Part shown: one piece after another, positions 46,927 to 62,150 of the stretch | Layout of the letters: every line of letters starts with the position of its first letter | Numbering within the stretch: the stretch's first letter is position 1 | From: Canna indica | Taxonomy: Eukaryota; Streptophyta; Magnoliopsida; Zingiberales; Cannaceae | Direction of reading: 5' to 3' | Assembly (NCBI GenBank): GCA_034359265.1 | Contig: CP136891.1 | Location: forward strand, 41,532,001 to 41,596,000 | Length of the DNA stretch: 64,000 bases | Program-made: the position numbers and the translations under genes | Notes under the pieces: model-generated | The model's input: only the letters and a program-made list of their open reading frames with translations | What the model was told of the DNA's origin: nothing | The model's database searches: none

Positions 46927-49900
46927 TCAAAGAATAACAAGATTTTTCAAACAGAATCTTGAACGAAGCCGACTGATTGAACTTCGGGGTATCGGCTCGA
47001 AACGTCCAGCAATATGAGTCCCGGGCGACTCCAGAACATTCACTGTGATGGGAGAAGTTGTTAATCGAGTTATTTTTGACAGACTAATGCAAGGAATAAC
47101 AAGATTTTTCAAATAGAATCTTGAATGAAGCCGACTGATTGAACTTCGGGGTATCAGATCGAAACGCCGAGCAATCTGAGTCCCGAGCGACTCCAGAACA
47201 TTCACTGTGATGGGAGAAGTTGTTAGTCGAGTTATTTTTGACAGACTAATGCAAAGAATTGGAAGATTTTTCGATTAAAATCTTGAAGGAAGCCGGCTGA
47301 TTGAACTTCGGGGTATCCGCTCGACACGCCGAGCAATCTGGGTCCCGAGCGACTCTGGAACATTCACTGTGATGGGAGAAGTTGTTAATCAAGTTATTTT
47401 TGACAGACTAATGCAAATAATTGAAAGATTTTTCGATTAAAATCTTGAAGGAAGCCGGTTGATTGAACTTCGGGGTATCATCTCGAAACGCCGAGCAATC
47501 TGAGTCCCGAGCGACTCCAGAACATTCACTGTGATGGGAGAAGTTGTTAATCGAGTTATTTTTGACAGACTAATTCAAAGAATAACAAGATTTTTCAAAC
47601 AGAATCTTGGACGAAGCCGACTGATTGAACTTCGGGGTATCGGCTCCAAACGTCCAGCAATCTGAGTCTCAGGCGACTCCAGAACATTCACTGTGATGGG
47701 AGAAGTTGTTAATCGAGTTATTTTTGACAGACTAATGCAAAGAATTGGAAGATTTTTCGATTAAAATCTTGAAGGAAGCCGGCTGATTGAACTTCGGGGT
47801 ATCCGCTCGACACGCCGAGCAATCTGAGTCCCGAGCGACTCCGGAACATTCACTGTGATGGGAGAAGTTGTTAATCGTGTTATTTTTGACAGACTAATGC
47901 AAAGAATAACAAGATTTTTCAAACAGAATCTTGAACGAAGCCGACTGATTTAACTTCGGGGTATCGGCTCGAAACGCCGAGCAATCTGAGTCCCGAGTGA
48001 CTCCAGAACATTCACTGTGATGGGAGAAGTTGTTAATCGAGTTATTTTTGACAGACTAATTCAAAGAATAACAAGATTTTTCAAATAGAATCTTGAACGA
48101 AGCCGACTGATTGAACTTCGGGGTATCGGCTCGAAACGTCCAGCAATCTGAGTCCCGGGCGACTCCAGAACATTCACTGTGATGGGAGAAGTTGTTAATC
48201 GAGTTATTTTTGACAGACTAATGCAAAGAATAACAAGATTTTTCAAATAGAATCTTGAACGAAGCCGATTGATTGAACTTCGGGGTATCGGATCGAAACG
48301 CCGAGCAATTTGTGTCCCGAGCGACTCCAGAACATTCACTGCGATGGAAGAAGTTGTTAATCGAGTTATTTTTGACAGACTAATGCAATGAATTGGAAGA
48401 TTTTTCGATTAAAATCTTGAAGGAAGCCGGCTGATTGAACTTTGGGGTATCCTTTCGACACGCCGAGCAATCTGAGTCCCGAGCCACTCCGGAACATTCA
48501 CTGTGATGGGAGAAGTTGTTAATCGTGTTATTTTTGACAGACTAATGCAAAGAATAACAAGATTTTTCAAACAGAATCTTGAACGAAGCCGACTGATTGA
48601 ACTTCGGGGTATTGGCTCGAAACGTCCAGCAATCTGAGTTCCGGGCGACTCTAGAACATTCACTGTGATGGGAGAAGTTGTTAATCGAGTTATTTTTGAC
48701 AGACTAATGCAAAGAATAACAAGATTTTTCAAATAGAATCTTGAACGAAGCCGACTGATTGAACTTCGGGGTATCAGATCGAAACGCCGAGCAATCTGAG
48801 TCCCGAGCGACTCCAGAACATTCACTGTGATGGGAGAAGTTGTTAATCGAGTTATTTTTGACAGACTAATGCAAAGAATTGGAAGATTTTTCGATTAAAA
48901 TCTTGAAGGAAGCCGGCTGATTGAACTTCGGGGTATCCGCTCGATACGCCGAGCAATCTGGGTCCCGAGCGACTCTGGAACATTCACTGTGATGGGAGAA
49001 GTTGTTAATCAAGTTATTTTTGACAGACTAATGCAAATAATTGAAAGATTTTTCGATTAAAATCTTGAAGGAAGCCGGTTGATTGAACTTCGGGGTATCA
49101 TCTCGAAACGCCGAGCAATCTGAGTCCCGAGCGACTCCAGAACATTCACTGTGATGGGAGAAGTTGTTAATCGAGTTATTTTTGACAGACTAATGCAAAG
49201 AATAACAAGATTTTTCAAACAGAATCTTGAACGAAGCCGACTGATTGAACTTCGGGGTATCGGCTCGAAACGTCCAGCAATCTGAGTCCCGGGCGACTCC
49301 AGAACATTCACTGTGATGGGAGAAGTTGTTAGTCGAGTTATTTTTGACAGACTAATGCAAAGAATTGGAAGATTTTTCGATTAAAATCTTGAAGGAAGCC
49401 GGTTGATTGAACTTCGGGGTATCCGCTCGACACGCCGAGCAATCTGGGTCCCGAGCGACTCTGGAACATTCACTGTGATGGGAGAAGTTGTTAATCAAGT
49501 TATTTTTGACAGACTAATGCAAATAATTGAAAGATTTTTCGATTAAAATCTTGAAGGAAGCCGGCTGATTGAACTTCGGGGTATCATCTCGAAACGCCGA
49601 GCAATCTGAGTCCCGAGCGACTCCAGAACATTCACTGTGATGGGAGAAGTTGTTAATCGAGTTATTTTTGACAGACTAATGCAAAGAATAACAAGATTTT
49701 TCAAACAGAATCTTGGACGAAGCCGACTGATTGAACTTCGGGGTATCGGCTCGAAACGTCCAGCAATCTGAGTCTCAGGCGACTCCAGAACATTCACTGT
49801 GATGGGAGAAGTTGTTAATCGAGTTATTTTTGACAGACTAATGCAAAGAATTGGAAGATTTTTCGATTAAAATCTTGAAGGAAGCCGGCTGATTGAACTT

Positions 49901-52900
49901 CGGGGTATCCGCTCGACACGCCGAGCAATCTGAGTCCCGAGCGACTCCAGAACATTCACTGTGATGGGAGAAGTTGTTAATCGAGTTATTTTTGACAGAC
50001 TAATGCAAAGAATAACAAGATTTTTCAAACAGAATCTTGAACGAAGCCGACTGATTTAACTTCGGGGTATCGGCTCGAAACGCCGAGCAATCTGAGTCCC
50101 GAGCGACTCCAGAACATTCACTGTGATGGGAGAAGTTGTTAATCGAGTTATTTTTGACAGACTAATGCAAAGAATAACAAGATTTTTCAAACAGAATCTT
50201 GAACGAAGCCGACTGATTTAACTTCGGGGTATCGGCTCGAAACGCCGAGCAATCTGAGTCCCGAGCGACTCCAGAACATTCACTGTGATGGGAGAAGTTG
50301 TTAATCGAGTTATTTTTGACAGACTAATGCAAAGAATAAATAAATTTTTCAAACAGAATCTTGGACGAAGCCGACTGATTGAACTTCGGGGTATCGGCTC
50401 CAAACGTCCAGCAATCTGAGTCTCAGGCGACTCCAGAACATTCACTGTGATGGGAGAAGTTGTTAATCGAGTTATTTTTGACAGACTAATGCAAAGAATT
50501 GGAAGATTTTTCGATTAAAATCTTGAAGGAAGCCGGCTGATTGAACTTCGGGGTATCCGCTCGACACGCCGAGCAATCTGAGTCCCGAGCGACTCCGGAA
50601 CATTCACTGTGATGGGAGAAGTTGTTAATCGTGTTATTTTTGACAGACTAATGCAAAGAATAACAAGATTTTTCAAACAGAATCTTGAACGAAGCCGACT
50701 GATTTAACTTCGGGGTATCGGCTCGAAACGCCGAGCATTCTGAGTCCCGAGCGACTCCAGAACATTCACTGTGATGGGAGAAGTTGTTAATCGAGTTATT
50801 TTTGACAGACTAATTCAAAGAATAACAAGATTTTTCAAACAGAATCTTGAACGAAGCCGACTGATTGAACTTCGGGGTATCGGCTCGAAACGTCCAGCAA
50901 TATGAGTCCCGGGCGACTCCAGAACATTCACTGTGATGGGAGAAGTTGTTAATCGAGTTATTTTTGACAGACTAATGCAAGGAATAACAAGATTTTTCAA
51001 ATAGAATCTTGAATGAAGCCGACTGATTGAACTTCGGGGTATCAGATCGAAACGCCGAGCAATCTGAGTCCCGAGCGACTCCAGAACATTCACTGTGATG
51101 GGAGAAGTTGTTAGTCGAGTTATTTTTGACAGACTAATGCAAAGAATTGGAAGATTTTTCAATTAAAATCTTGAAGGAAGCCGGCTGATTGAACTTCGGG
51201 GTATCCGCTCGACACGCCGAGCAATCTGGGTCCCGAGCGACTCTGGAACATTCACTGTGATGGGAGAAGTTGTTAATCAAGTTATTTTTGACAGACTAAT
51301 GCAAATAATTGAAAGATTTTTCGATTAAAATCTTGAAGGAAGCCGGCTGATTGAACTTCGGGGTATCCGCTCGACACGCCGAGCAATCTGAGTCCCGAGC
51401 GACTCCAGAACATTCACTGTGATGGGAGAAGTTGTTAATCGAGTTATTTTTGACAGACTAATGCAAAGAATTGGAAGATTTTTCGATTAAAATCTTGAAG
51501 GAAGCCGGCTGATTGAACTTCGGGGTATCCGCTCGATACGCCGAGCAATCTGGGTCCCGAGCGACTCTGGAACATTCACTGTGATGGGAGAAGTTGTTAA
51601 TCAAGTTATTTTTGACAGACTAATGCAAATAATTGAAAGATTTTTCGATTAAAATCTTGAAGGAAGCCGGTTGATTGAACTTCGGGGTATCATCTCGAAA
51701 CGCCGAGCAATCTGAGTCCCGAGCGACTCCAGAACATTCACTGTGATGGGAGAAGTTGTTAATCGAGTTATTTTTGACAGACTAATGCAAAGAATAACAA
51801 GATTTTTCAAACAGAATCTTGAACGAAGCCGACTGATTGAACTTCGGGGTATCAGATCGAAACGCCGAGCAATCTGAGTCCCGAGCGACTCCAGAACATT
51901 CACTGTGATGGGAGAAGTTGTTAGTCGAGTTATTTTTGACAGACTAATGCAAAGAATTGGAAGATTTTTCAATTAAAATCTTGAAGGAAGCCGGCTGATT
52001 GAACTTCGGGGTATCCGCTCGACACGCCGAGCAATCTGGGTCCCGAGCGACTCTGGAACATTCACTGTGATGGGAGAAGTTGTTAATCAAGTTATTTTTG
52101 ACAGACTAATGCAAATAATTGAAAGATTTTTCGATTAAAATCTTGAAGGAAGCCGGCTGATTGAACTTCGGGGTATCATCTCGAAACGCCGAGCAATCTG
52201 AGTCCCGAGCGACTCCAGAACATTCACTGTGATGGGATAAGTTGTTAATCGAGTTATTTTTGACAGACTAATTCAAAGAATAACAAGATTTTTCAAACAG
52301 AATCTTGGACGAAGCCGACTGATTGAACTTCGGGGTATCGGCTCCAAACGTCCAGCAATCTGAGTCTCAGGCGACTCCAGAACATTCACTGTGATGGGAG
52401 AAGTTGTTAATCGAGTTATTTTTGACAGACTAATGCAAAGAATTGGAAGATTTTTCGATTAAAATCTTGAAGGAAGCCGGCTGATTGAACTTCGGGGTAT
52501 CCGCTCGACACGCCGAGCAATCTGAGTCCCGAGCAACTCCGGAACATTCACTGTGATGGGAGAAGTTGTTAATCGTGTTATTTTTGACAGACTAATGCAA
52601 AGAATAACAAGATTTTTCAAACAGAATCTTGAACGAAGCCGACTGATTGAACTTCGGGGTATCGGCTCGAAACGTCCAGCAATCTGAGTCTCAGGCGACT
52701 CCAGAACATTCACTGTGATGGGAGAAGTTGTTAATCGAGTTATTTTTGACAGACTAATGCAAAGAATTGGAAGATTTTTCGATTAAAATCTTGAAGGAAG
52801 CCGGCTGATTGAACTTCGGGGTATCCGCTCGACACGCCGAGCAATCTGAGTCCCGAGCGACTCCAGAACATTCACTGTGATGGGAGAAGTTGTTAATCGA

Positions 52901-54078
52901 GTTATTTTTGACAGACTAATGCAAAGAATAACAAGATTTTTCAAACAGAATCTTGAACGAAGCCGACTGATTTAACTTCGGGGTATCGGCTCGAAACGCC
53001 GAGCAATCTGAGTCCCGAGCGACTCCAGAACATTCACTGTGATGGGAGAAGTTGTTAATCGAGTTATTTTTGACAGACTAATGCAAAGAATAACAAGATT
53101 TTTCAAACAGAATCTTGAACGAAGCCGACTGATTTAACTTCGGGGTATCGGCTCGAAACGCCGAGCAATCTGAGTCCCGAGCGACTCCAGAACATTCACT
53201 GTGATGGGAGAAGTTGTTAATCGAGTTATTTTTGACAGACTAATGCAAAGAATAAATAAATTTTTCAAACAGAATCTTGGACGAAGCCGACTGATTGAAC
53301 TTCGGGGTATCGGCTCCAAACGTCCAGCAATCTGAGTCTCAGGCGACTCCAGAACATTCACTGTGATGGGAGAAGTTGTTAATCGAGTTATTTTTGACAG
53401 ACTAATGCAAAGAATTGGAAGATTTTTCGATTAAAATCTTGAAGGAAGCCGGCTGATTGAACTTCGGGGTATCCGCTCGACACGCCGAGCAATCTGAGTC
53501 CCGAGCGACTCCGGAACATTCACTGTGATGGGAGAAGTTGTTAATCGTGTTATTTTTGACAGACTAATGCAAAGAATAACAAGATTTTTCAAACAGAATC
53601 TTGAACGAAGCCGACTGATTTAACTTCGGGGTATCGGCTCGAAACGCCGAGCATTCTGAGTCCCGAGCGACTCCAGAACATTCACTGTGATGGGAGAAGT
53701 TGTTAATCGAGTTATTTTTGACAGACTAATTCAAAGAATAACAAGATTTTTCAAACAGAATCTTGAACGAAGCCGACTGATTGAACTTCGGGGTATCGGC
53801 TCGAAACGTCCAGCAATATGAGTCCCGGGCGACTCCAGAACATTCACTGTGATGGGAGAAGTTGTTAATCGAGTTATTTTTGACAGACTAATGCAAGGAA
53901 TAACAAGATTTTTCAAATAGAATCTTGAATGAAGCCGACTGATTGAACTTCGGGGTATCAGATCGAAACGCCGAGCAATCTGAGTCCCGAGCGACTCCAG
54001 AACATTCACTGTGATGGGAGAAGTTGTTAGTCGAGTTATTTTTGACAGACTAATGCAAAGAATTGGAAGATTTTTCAA
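46927..54078 (+). repeat. Block duplications of 24 and 18 monomers
   Basis: The chain starting at 46927 recurs at 50815 (3888 bp = 24 monomers) and 53731 (2916 bp = 18 monomers). The private words AATAAATAAATTTTTC (50336, 53252) and GAATGAAGCC (47125, 51013, 53929) are shared between copies. Confidence 0.7.
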
Positions 54079-57000
54079 TTAAAATCTTGAAGGAAGCCGG
54101 CTGATTGAACTTCGGGGTATCCGCTCGACACGCCGAGCAATCTGGGTCCCGAGCGACTCTGGAACATTCACTGTGATGGGAGAAGTTGTTAATCAAGTTA
54201 TTTTTGACAGACTAATGCAAATAATTGAAAGATTTTTCGATTAAAATCTTGAAGGAAGCCGGCTGATTGAACTTCGGGGTATCATCTCGAAACGCCGAGC
54301 AATCTGAGTCCCGAGCGACTCCAGAACATTCACTGTGATGGGAGAAGTTGTTAATCGAGTTATTTTTGACAGACTAATTCAAAGAATAACAAGATTTTTC
54401 AAACAGAATCTTGGACGAAGCCGACTGATTGAACTTCGGGGTATCGGCTCCAAACGTCCAGCAATCTGAGTCTCAGGCGACTCCAGAACATTCACTGTGA
54501 TGGGAGAAGTTGTTAATCGAGTTATTTTTGACAGACTAATGCAAAGAATTGGAAGATTTTTCGATTAAAATCTTGAAGGAAGCCGGCTGATTGAACTTCG
54601 GGGTATCCGCTCGACACGCCGAGCAATCTGAGTCCCGAGCAACTCCGGAACATTCACTGTGATGGGAGAAGTTGTTAATCGTGTTATTTTTGACAGACTA
54701 ATGCAAAGAATAACAAGATTTTTCAAACAGAATCTTGAACGAAGCCGACTGATTGAACTTCGGGGTATCGGCTCGAAACGCCGAGCAATCTGAGTCCCGA
54801 GTGACTCCAGAACATTCACTGTGATGGGAGAAGTTGTTAATCGAGTTATTTTTGACAGACTAATTCAAAGAATAACAAGATTTTTCAAATAGAATCTTGA
54901 ACGAAGCCGACTGATTGAACTTCGGGGTATCGGCTCGAAACGTCCAGCAATCTGAGTCCCGGGCGACTCCAGAACATTCACTGTGATGGGAGAAGTTGTT
55001 AATCGAGTTATTTTTGACAGACTAATGCAAAGAATAACAAGATTTTTCAAATAGAATCTTGAACGAAGCCGATTGATTGAACTTCGGGGTATCGGATCGA
55101 AACGCCGAGCAATTTGAGTCCCGAGCGACTCCAGAACATTCACTGCGATGGGAGAAGTTGTTAATCGAGTTATTTTTGACAGACTAATGCAATGAATTGG
55201 AAGATTTTTCGATTAAAATCTTGAAGGAAGCCGGCTGATTGAACTTCGGGGTATCCGCTCGACACGCCGAGCAATCTGAGTCCCGAGCCACTCCGGAACA
55301 TTCACTGTGATGGGAGAAGTTGTTAATCGTGTTATTTTTGACAGACTAATGCAAAGAATAACAAGATTTTTCAAACAGAATCTTGAACGAAGCCGACTGA
55401 TTGAACTTCGGGGTATCGGCTCGAAACGCCGAGCAATCTGAGTCCCGGGCGACTCCAGAACATTCACTGTGATGGGAGAAGTTGTTAATCGAGTTATTTT
55501 TGACAGACTAATGAAAAGAATAACAAGATTTTTCAAACAGAATCTTGAACGAAGCCGACTGATTGAACTTCGGGGTGTTGGCTCGAAACGTCCAGCAATC
55601 TGAGTTCCGGGCGACTCCAGAACATTCACTGTGATGGGAGAAGTTGTTAATCGAGTTATTTTTGACAGACTAATGCAAAGAATAACAAGATTTTTCAAAT
55701 AGAATCTTGAACGAAGCCGACTGATTGAACTTCGGGGTATCAGATCGAAACGCCGAGCAATCTGAGTCCCGAGCGACTCCAGAACATTCACTGTGATGGG
55801 AGAAGTTGTTAATCGAGTTATTTTTGACAGACTAATGCAAAGAATTGGAAGATTTTTCGATTAAAATCTTGAAGGAAGCCGGCTGATTGAACTTCGGGGT
55901 ATCCGCTCGACACGCCGAGCAATCTGGGTCCCGAGCGACTCTGGAACATTCACTGTGATGGGAGAAGTTGTTAATCAAGTTATTTTTGACAGACTAATGC
56001 AAATAATTGAAAGATTTTTCGATTAAAATCTTGAAGGAAGCCGGTTGATTGAACTTCGGGGTATCATCTCGAAACGCCGAGCAATCTGAGTCCCGAGCGA
56101 CTCCAGAACATTCACTGTGATGGGAGAAGTTGTTAATCGAGTTATTTTTGACAGACTAATGCAAAGAATAACAAGATTTTTCAAACAGAATCTTGAACGA
56201 AGCCGACTGATTGAACTTCGGGGTATCGGCTCGAAACGTCCAGCAATCTGAGTCCCGGGCGACTCCAGAACATTCACTGTGATGGGAGAAGTTGTTAGTC
56301 GAGTTATTTTTGACAGACTAATGCAAAGAATTGGAAGATTTTTCGATTAAAATCTTGAAGGAAGCCGGCTGATTGAACTTCGGGGTATCCGCTCGACACG
56401 CCGAGCAATCTGGGTCCCGAGCGACTCTGGAACATTCACTGTGATGGGAGAAGTTGTTAATCAAGTTATTTTTGACAGACTAATGCAAATAATTGAAAGA
56501 TTTTTCGATTAAAATCTTGAAGGAAGCCGGCTGATTGAACTTCGGGGTATCATCTCGAAACGCCGAGCAATCTGAGTCCCGAGCGACTCCAGAACATTCA
56601 CTGTGATGGGAGAAGTTGTTAATCGAGTTATTTTTGACAGACTAATGCAAAGAATAACAAGATTTTTCAAACAGAATCTTGGACGAAGCCGACTGATTGA
56701 ACTTCGGGGTATCGGCTCGAAACGTCCAGCAATCTGAGTCTCAGGCGACTCCAGAACATTCACTGTGATGGGAGAAGTTGTTAATCGAGTTATTTTTTAC
56801 AGACTAATGCAAAGAATTGGAAGATTTTTCGATTAAAATCTTGAAGGAAGCCGGCTGATTGAACTTCGGGGTATCCGCTCGACACGCCGAGCAATCTGAG
56901 TCCCGAGCGACTCCGGAACATTCACTATGATGGGAGAAGTTGTTAATCGTGTTATTTTTGACAGACTAACGCAAAGAATAACAAGATTTTTCAAACAGAA

Positions 57001-58309
57001 TCTTGAACGAAGCCGACTGATTTAACTTCGGGGTATCGGCTCGAAACGCCGAGCAATCTGAGTCCCGAGCTACTCCAGAACATTCACTGTGATGGGAGAA
57101 GTTGTTAATCGAGTTATTTTTTACAGACTAATTCAAAGAATAACAAGATTTTTCAAATACAATCTTGAACGAAGCCGACTGATTGAACTTCGGGGTATCG
57201 GCTCGAAACGTCCAGCAATCTGAGTCCCGGGCGACTCCAGAACATTCACTGTGATGGGAGAAGTTGTTAATCGAGTTATTTTTGACAGACTAATGCAAGG
57301 AATAACAAGATTTTTCAAACAGAATCTTGAACGAAGCCGACTGATTGAACTTCGGGGTATTGGCTCGAAACGTCCAGCAATCTGAGTTCCGGGCGACTCC
57401 AGAACATTCACTGTGATGGGAGAAGTTGTTAATCGAGTTATTTTTGACAGACTAATGCAAAGAATAACAAGATTTTTCAAATAGAATCTTGAACGAAGCC
57501 GACTGATTGAACTTCGGGGTATCAGATCGAAACGCCGAGCAATCTGAGTCCCGAGCGACTCCAGAACATTCACTGTGATGGGAGAAGTTGTTAATCGAGT
57601 TATTTTTGACAGACTAATGCAAAGAATTGGAAGATTTTTCGATTAAAATCTTGAAGGAAGCCGGCTGATTGAACTTCGGGGTATCCGCTCGACACGTCGA
57701 GCAATCTGGGTCCCGAGCGACTCTGGAACATTCACTGTGATGGGAGAAGTTGTTAATCAAGTTATTTTTGACAGACTAATGCAAATAATTGAAAGATTTT
57801 TCGATTAAAATCTTGAAGGAAGCCGGCTGATTGAACTTCGGGGTATCGGCTCGAAACGCCGAGCAATCTGAGTCCCGAGCGACTCCAGAACATTCACTGT
57901 GATGGGAGAAGTTGTTAATCGAGTTATTTTTGACAGACTAATGCAAAGAATAACAAGATTTTTCAAACAGAATCTTGAACGAAGCCGACTGATTTAACTT
58001 CGGGGTATCGGATCGAAACGCCGAGCAATCTGAGTCCCGAGCGACTCCAGAACATTCACTGTGATGGGAGAAGTTGTTAATCGAGTTATTTTTGACAGAC
58101 TAATGCAAAGAATAACAAGATTTTTCAAACAGAATCTTGGACGAAGCCGACTGATTGAACTTCGGGGTATCGGCTCCAAACGTCCAGCAATCTGAGTCTC
58201 AGGCGACTCCAGAACATTCACTGTGATGGGAGAAGTTGTTAATCGAGTTATTTTTGACAGACTAATGCAAAGAATTGGAAGATTTTTCGATTAAAATCTT
58301 GAAGGAAGC

Positions 58310-61300
58310 CGGCTAATTGAACTTCAGGGTATCCGCTCGACACGCCGAGCAATCTGAGTCCCGAGCGACTCCGGAACATTCACTGTGATGGGAGAAGTTG
58401 TTAATCAAATTATTTTTGACAGACTAATGCAAATAATTGAAAGATTTTTTGATTAAAATCTTGAAGGAAGCCGGCTGATTGAACTTCGGGGTATCATCTC
58501 GAAACGCCGAGCAATCTGAGTCCCGAGCGACTCCAGAACATTCACTGTGATGGGAGAAGTTGTTAATCGAGTTATTTTTGACAGACTAATGCAAAGAATA
58601 ACAAGATTTTTCAAACAGAATCTTGGACGAAGCCGACTGATTGAACTTCGGGGTATCGGCTCCAAACGTCCAGCAATCTGAGTCTCAGGCGACTCCAGAA
58701 CATTCACTGTGATGGGAGAAGTTGTTAATCGAGTTATTTTTGACAGACTAATGCAAAGAATTGGAAGATTTTTCGATTAAAATCTTGAAGGAAGCCGGCT
58801 GATTGAACTTCGGGGTATCCGCTCGACACGCCGATAAATCTGAGTCCCGAGCGACTCCGGAACATTCACTGTGATGGGAGAAGTTGTTAATCGTGTTATT
58901 TTTGACAGACTAATGCAAAGAATAACAAGATTTTTCAAACAGAATCTTGAACGAAGCCGACTGATTTAACTTCGGGGTATCGGCTCGAAACGCCGAGCAA
59001 TCTGAGTCCCGAGTGACTCCAGAACATTCACTGTGATGGGAGAAGTTGTTAATCGAGTTATTTTTGACAGACTAATTCAAAGAATAACAAGATTTTTCAA
59101 ATAGAATCTTGAACGAAGCCGACTGATTGAACTTCGGGGTATCGGCTCGAAACGTCCAGCAATCTGAGTCCCGGGCGACTCCAGAACATTCACTGTGATG
59201 GGAGAAGTTGTTAATCGAGTTATTTTTGACAGACTAATGCAAGGAATAACAAGATTTTTCAAATAGAATCTTGAACGAAGCCGACTGATTAAACTTCGGG
59301 GTATCAGATCGAAATGCCGAGCAATCTGAGTCCCGAGCGACTCCAGAACATTCACTGTGATGGGAGAAGTTGTTAGTCGAGTTATTTTTGACAGACTAAT
59401 GCAAAGAATTGGAAGATTTTTCGATTAAAATCTTGAAGGAAGCCGGCTGATTGAACTTCGGGGTATCCGCTCGACACGCCGAGCAATCTGGGTCCCGAGC
59501 GACTCTGGAACATTCACTGTGATGGGAGAAGTTGTTAATCAATTTATTTTTGACAGACTAATGCAAATAATTGAAAGATTTTTCGATTAAAATCTTGAAG
59601 GAAGCCGGCTGATTGAACTTCGGGGTATCCGCTCGACACGCCGAGCAATCTGAGTCCCGAGCGACTCCGGAACATTCACTGTGATGGGAGAAGTTGTTAA
59701 TCGAGTTATTTTTGACAGACTAATGCAAAGAATAACAAGATTTTTCAAACAGAATCTTGAACGAAGCCGACTAATTTAACTTCGGGGTATCGGCTCGAAA
59801 CGCCGAGCAATCTGAGTCCCGAGCGACTCCAGAACATTCACTGTGATGGGAGAAGTTGTTAATCGAGTTATTTTTGACAGACTAATTCAAAGAATAACAA
59901 GATTTTTCAAACAGAATCTTGAACGAAGCCGACTGATTGAACTTCGGGGTATCGGCTAGAAACGTCCAGCAATCTGAGTCCCGGGCGACTCCAGAATATT
60001 CACTGTGATGGGAGAAGTTGTTAATCGAGTTATTTTTGACAGACTAATGCAAGGAATAACAAGATTTTTCAAATAGAATCTTGAACGAAGCCGACTGATT
60101 GGACTTCGGGGTATCAGATCGAAACGCCGAGCAATCTGAGTCCCGAGCGACTCCAGAACATTCACTGTGATGGGAGAAGTTGTTAGTCAAGTTATTTTTG
60201 ACAGACTAATGCAAAGAATTGGAAGATTTTTCGATTAAAATCTTGAAGGAAGCCGGCTGATTGAACTTCAGGGTATCCGCTCGACACGCCGAGCAATCTG
60301 GGTCCCGAGCGACTCTGGAACATTCACTGTGATGGGAGAAGTTGTTAATCAAGTTATTTTTGACAGACTAATGCAAATAATTGAAAGATTTTTTGATTAA
60401 AATCTTGAAGGAAGCCGGCTGATTGAACTTCGGGGTATCATCTCGAAACGCCGAGCAATCTGAGTCCCGAGCGACTCCAGAACATTCACTGTGATGGGAG
60501 AAGTTGTTAATCGAGTTATTTTTGACAGACTAATGCAAAGAATAACAAGATTTTTCAAACAGAATCTTGGACGAAGCCGACTGATTGAACTTCGGGGTAT
60601 CGGCTCCAAACGTCCAGCAATCTGAGTCTCAGGCGACTCCAGAACATTCACTGTGATGGGAGAAGTTGTTAATCGAGTTATTTTTGACAGACTAATGCAA
60701 AGAATTGGAAGATTTTTCGATTAAAATCTTGAAGGAAGCCGGCTGATTGAACTTCGGGGTATCCGCTCGACACGCCGATAAATCTGAGTCCCGAGCGACT
60801 CCGGAACATTCACTGTGATGGGAGAAGTTAATCGTGTTATTTTTGACAGACTAATGCAAAGAATAACAAGATTTTTCAAACAGAATCTTGAACGAAGCCG
60901 ACTGATTTAACTTCGGGGTATCGGCTCGAAACGCCGAGCAATCTGAGTCCCGAGTGACTCCAGAACATTCACTGTGATGGGAGAAGTTGTTAATCGAGTT
61001 ATTTTTGACAGACTAATTCAAAGAATAACAAGATTTTTCAAATAGAATCTTGAACGAAGCCGACTGATTGAACTTCGGGGTATCGGCTCGAAACGTCCAG
61101 CAATCTGAGTCCCGGGCGACTCCAGAACATTCACTGTGATGGGAGAAGTTGTTAATCGAGTTATTTTTGACAGACTAATGCAAGGAATAACAAGATTTTT
61201 CAAATAGAATCTTGAACGAAGCCGACTGATTAAACTTCGGGGTATCAGATCGAAACGCCGAGCAATCTGAGTCCCGAGCGACTCCAGAACATTCACTGTG

Positions 61301-62150
61301 ATGGGAGAAGTTGTTAGTCGAGTTATTTTTGACAGACTAATGCAAAGAATTGGAAGATTTTTCGATTAAAATCTTGAAGGAAGCCGGCTGATTGAACTTC
61401 GGGGTATCCGCTCGACACGCCGAGCAATCTGGGTCCCGAGCGACTCTGGAACATTCACTGTGATGGGAGAAGTTGTTAATCAATTTATTTTTGACAGACT
61501 AATGCAAATAATTGAAAGATTTTTCGATTAAAATCTTGAAGGAAGCCGGCTGATTGAACTTCGGGGTATCCGCTCGACACGCCGAGCAATCTGAGTCCCG
61601 AGCGACTCCGGAACATTCACTGTGATGGGAGAAGTTGTTAATCGAGTTATTTTTGACAGACTAATGCAAAGAATAACAAGATTTTTCAAACAGAATCTTG
61701 AACGAAGCCGACTAATTTAACTTCGGGGTATCGGCTCGAAACGCCGAGCAATCTGAGTCCCGAGCGACTCCAGAACATTCACTGTGATGGGAGAAGTTGT
61801 TAATCAAGTTATTTTTGACAGACTAATTCAAAGAATAACAAGATTTTTCAAACAGAATCTTGAACGAAGCCGACTGATTGAACTTCGGGGTATCGGCTAG
61901 AAACGTCCAGCAATCTGAGTCCCGGGCGACTCCAGAATATTCACTGTGATGGGAGAAGTTGTTAATCGAGTTATTTTTGACAGACTAATGCAAGGAATAA
62001 CAAGATTTTTCAAATAGAATCTTGAACGAAGCCGACTGATTGGACTTCGGGGTATCAGATCGAAACGCCGAGCAATCTGAGTCCCGAGCGACTCCAGAAC
62101 ATTCACTGTGATGGGAGAAGTTGTTAGTCAAGTTATTTTTGACAGACTAA
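58310..62150 (+). repeat. Recent tandem duplication of a 12-monomer block (~1944 bp)
   Basis: Rare variants repeat with an offset of 1944 or 1941 bp: ACTTCAGGGTATCC (58321, 60265, 62206), CGCCGATAAATC (58828, 60772), AATCAATTTATTTT (59537, 61478), GGCTAGAAACG (59954, 61895) and AGAATATTCAC (59993, 61934). The second copy alone has the 3-bp deletion at ~60828. A partial third copy follows from about 62150. This is the youngest-looking duplication in the window. Confidence 0.8.
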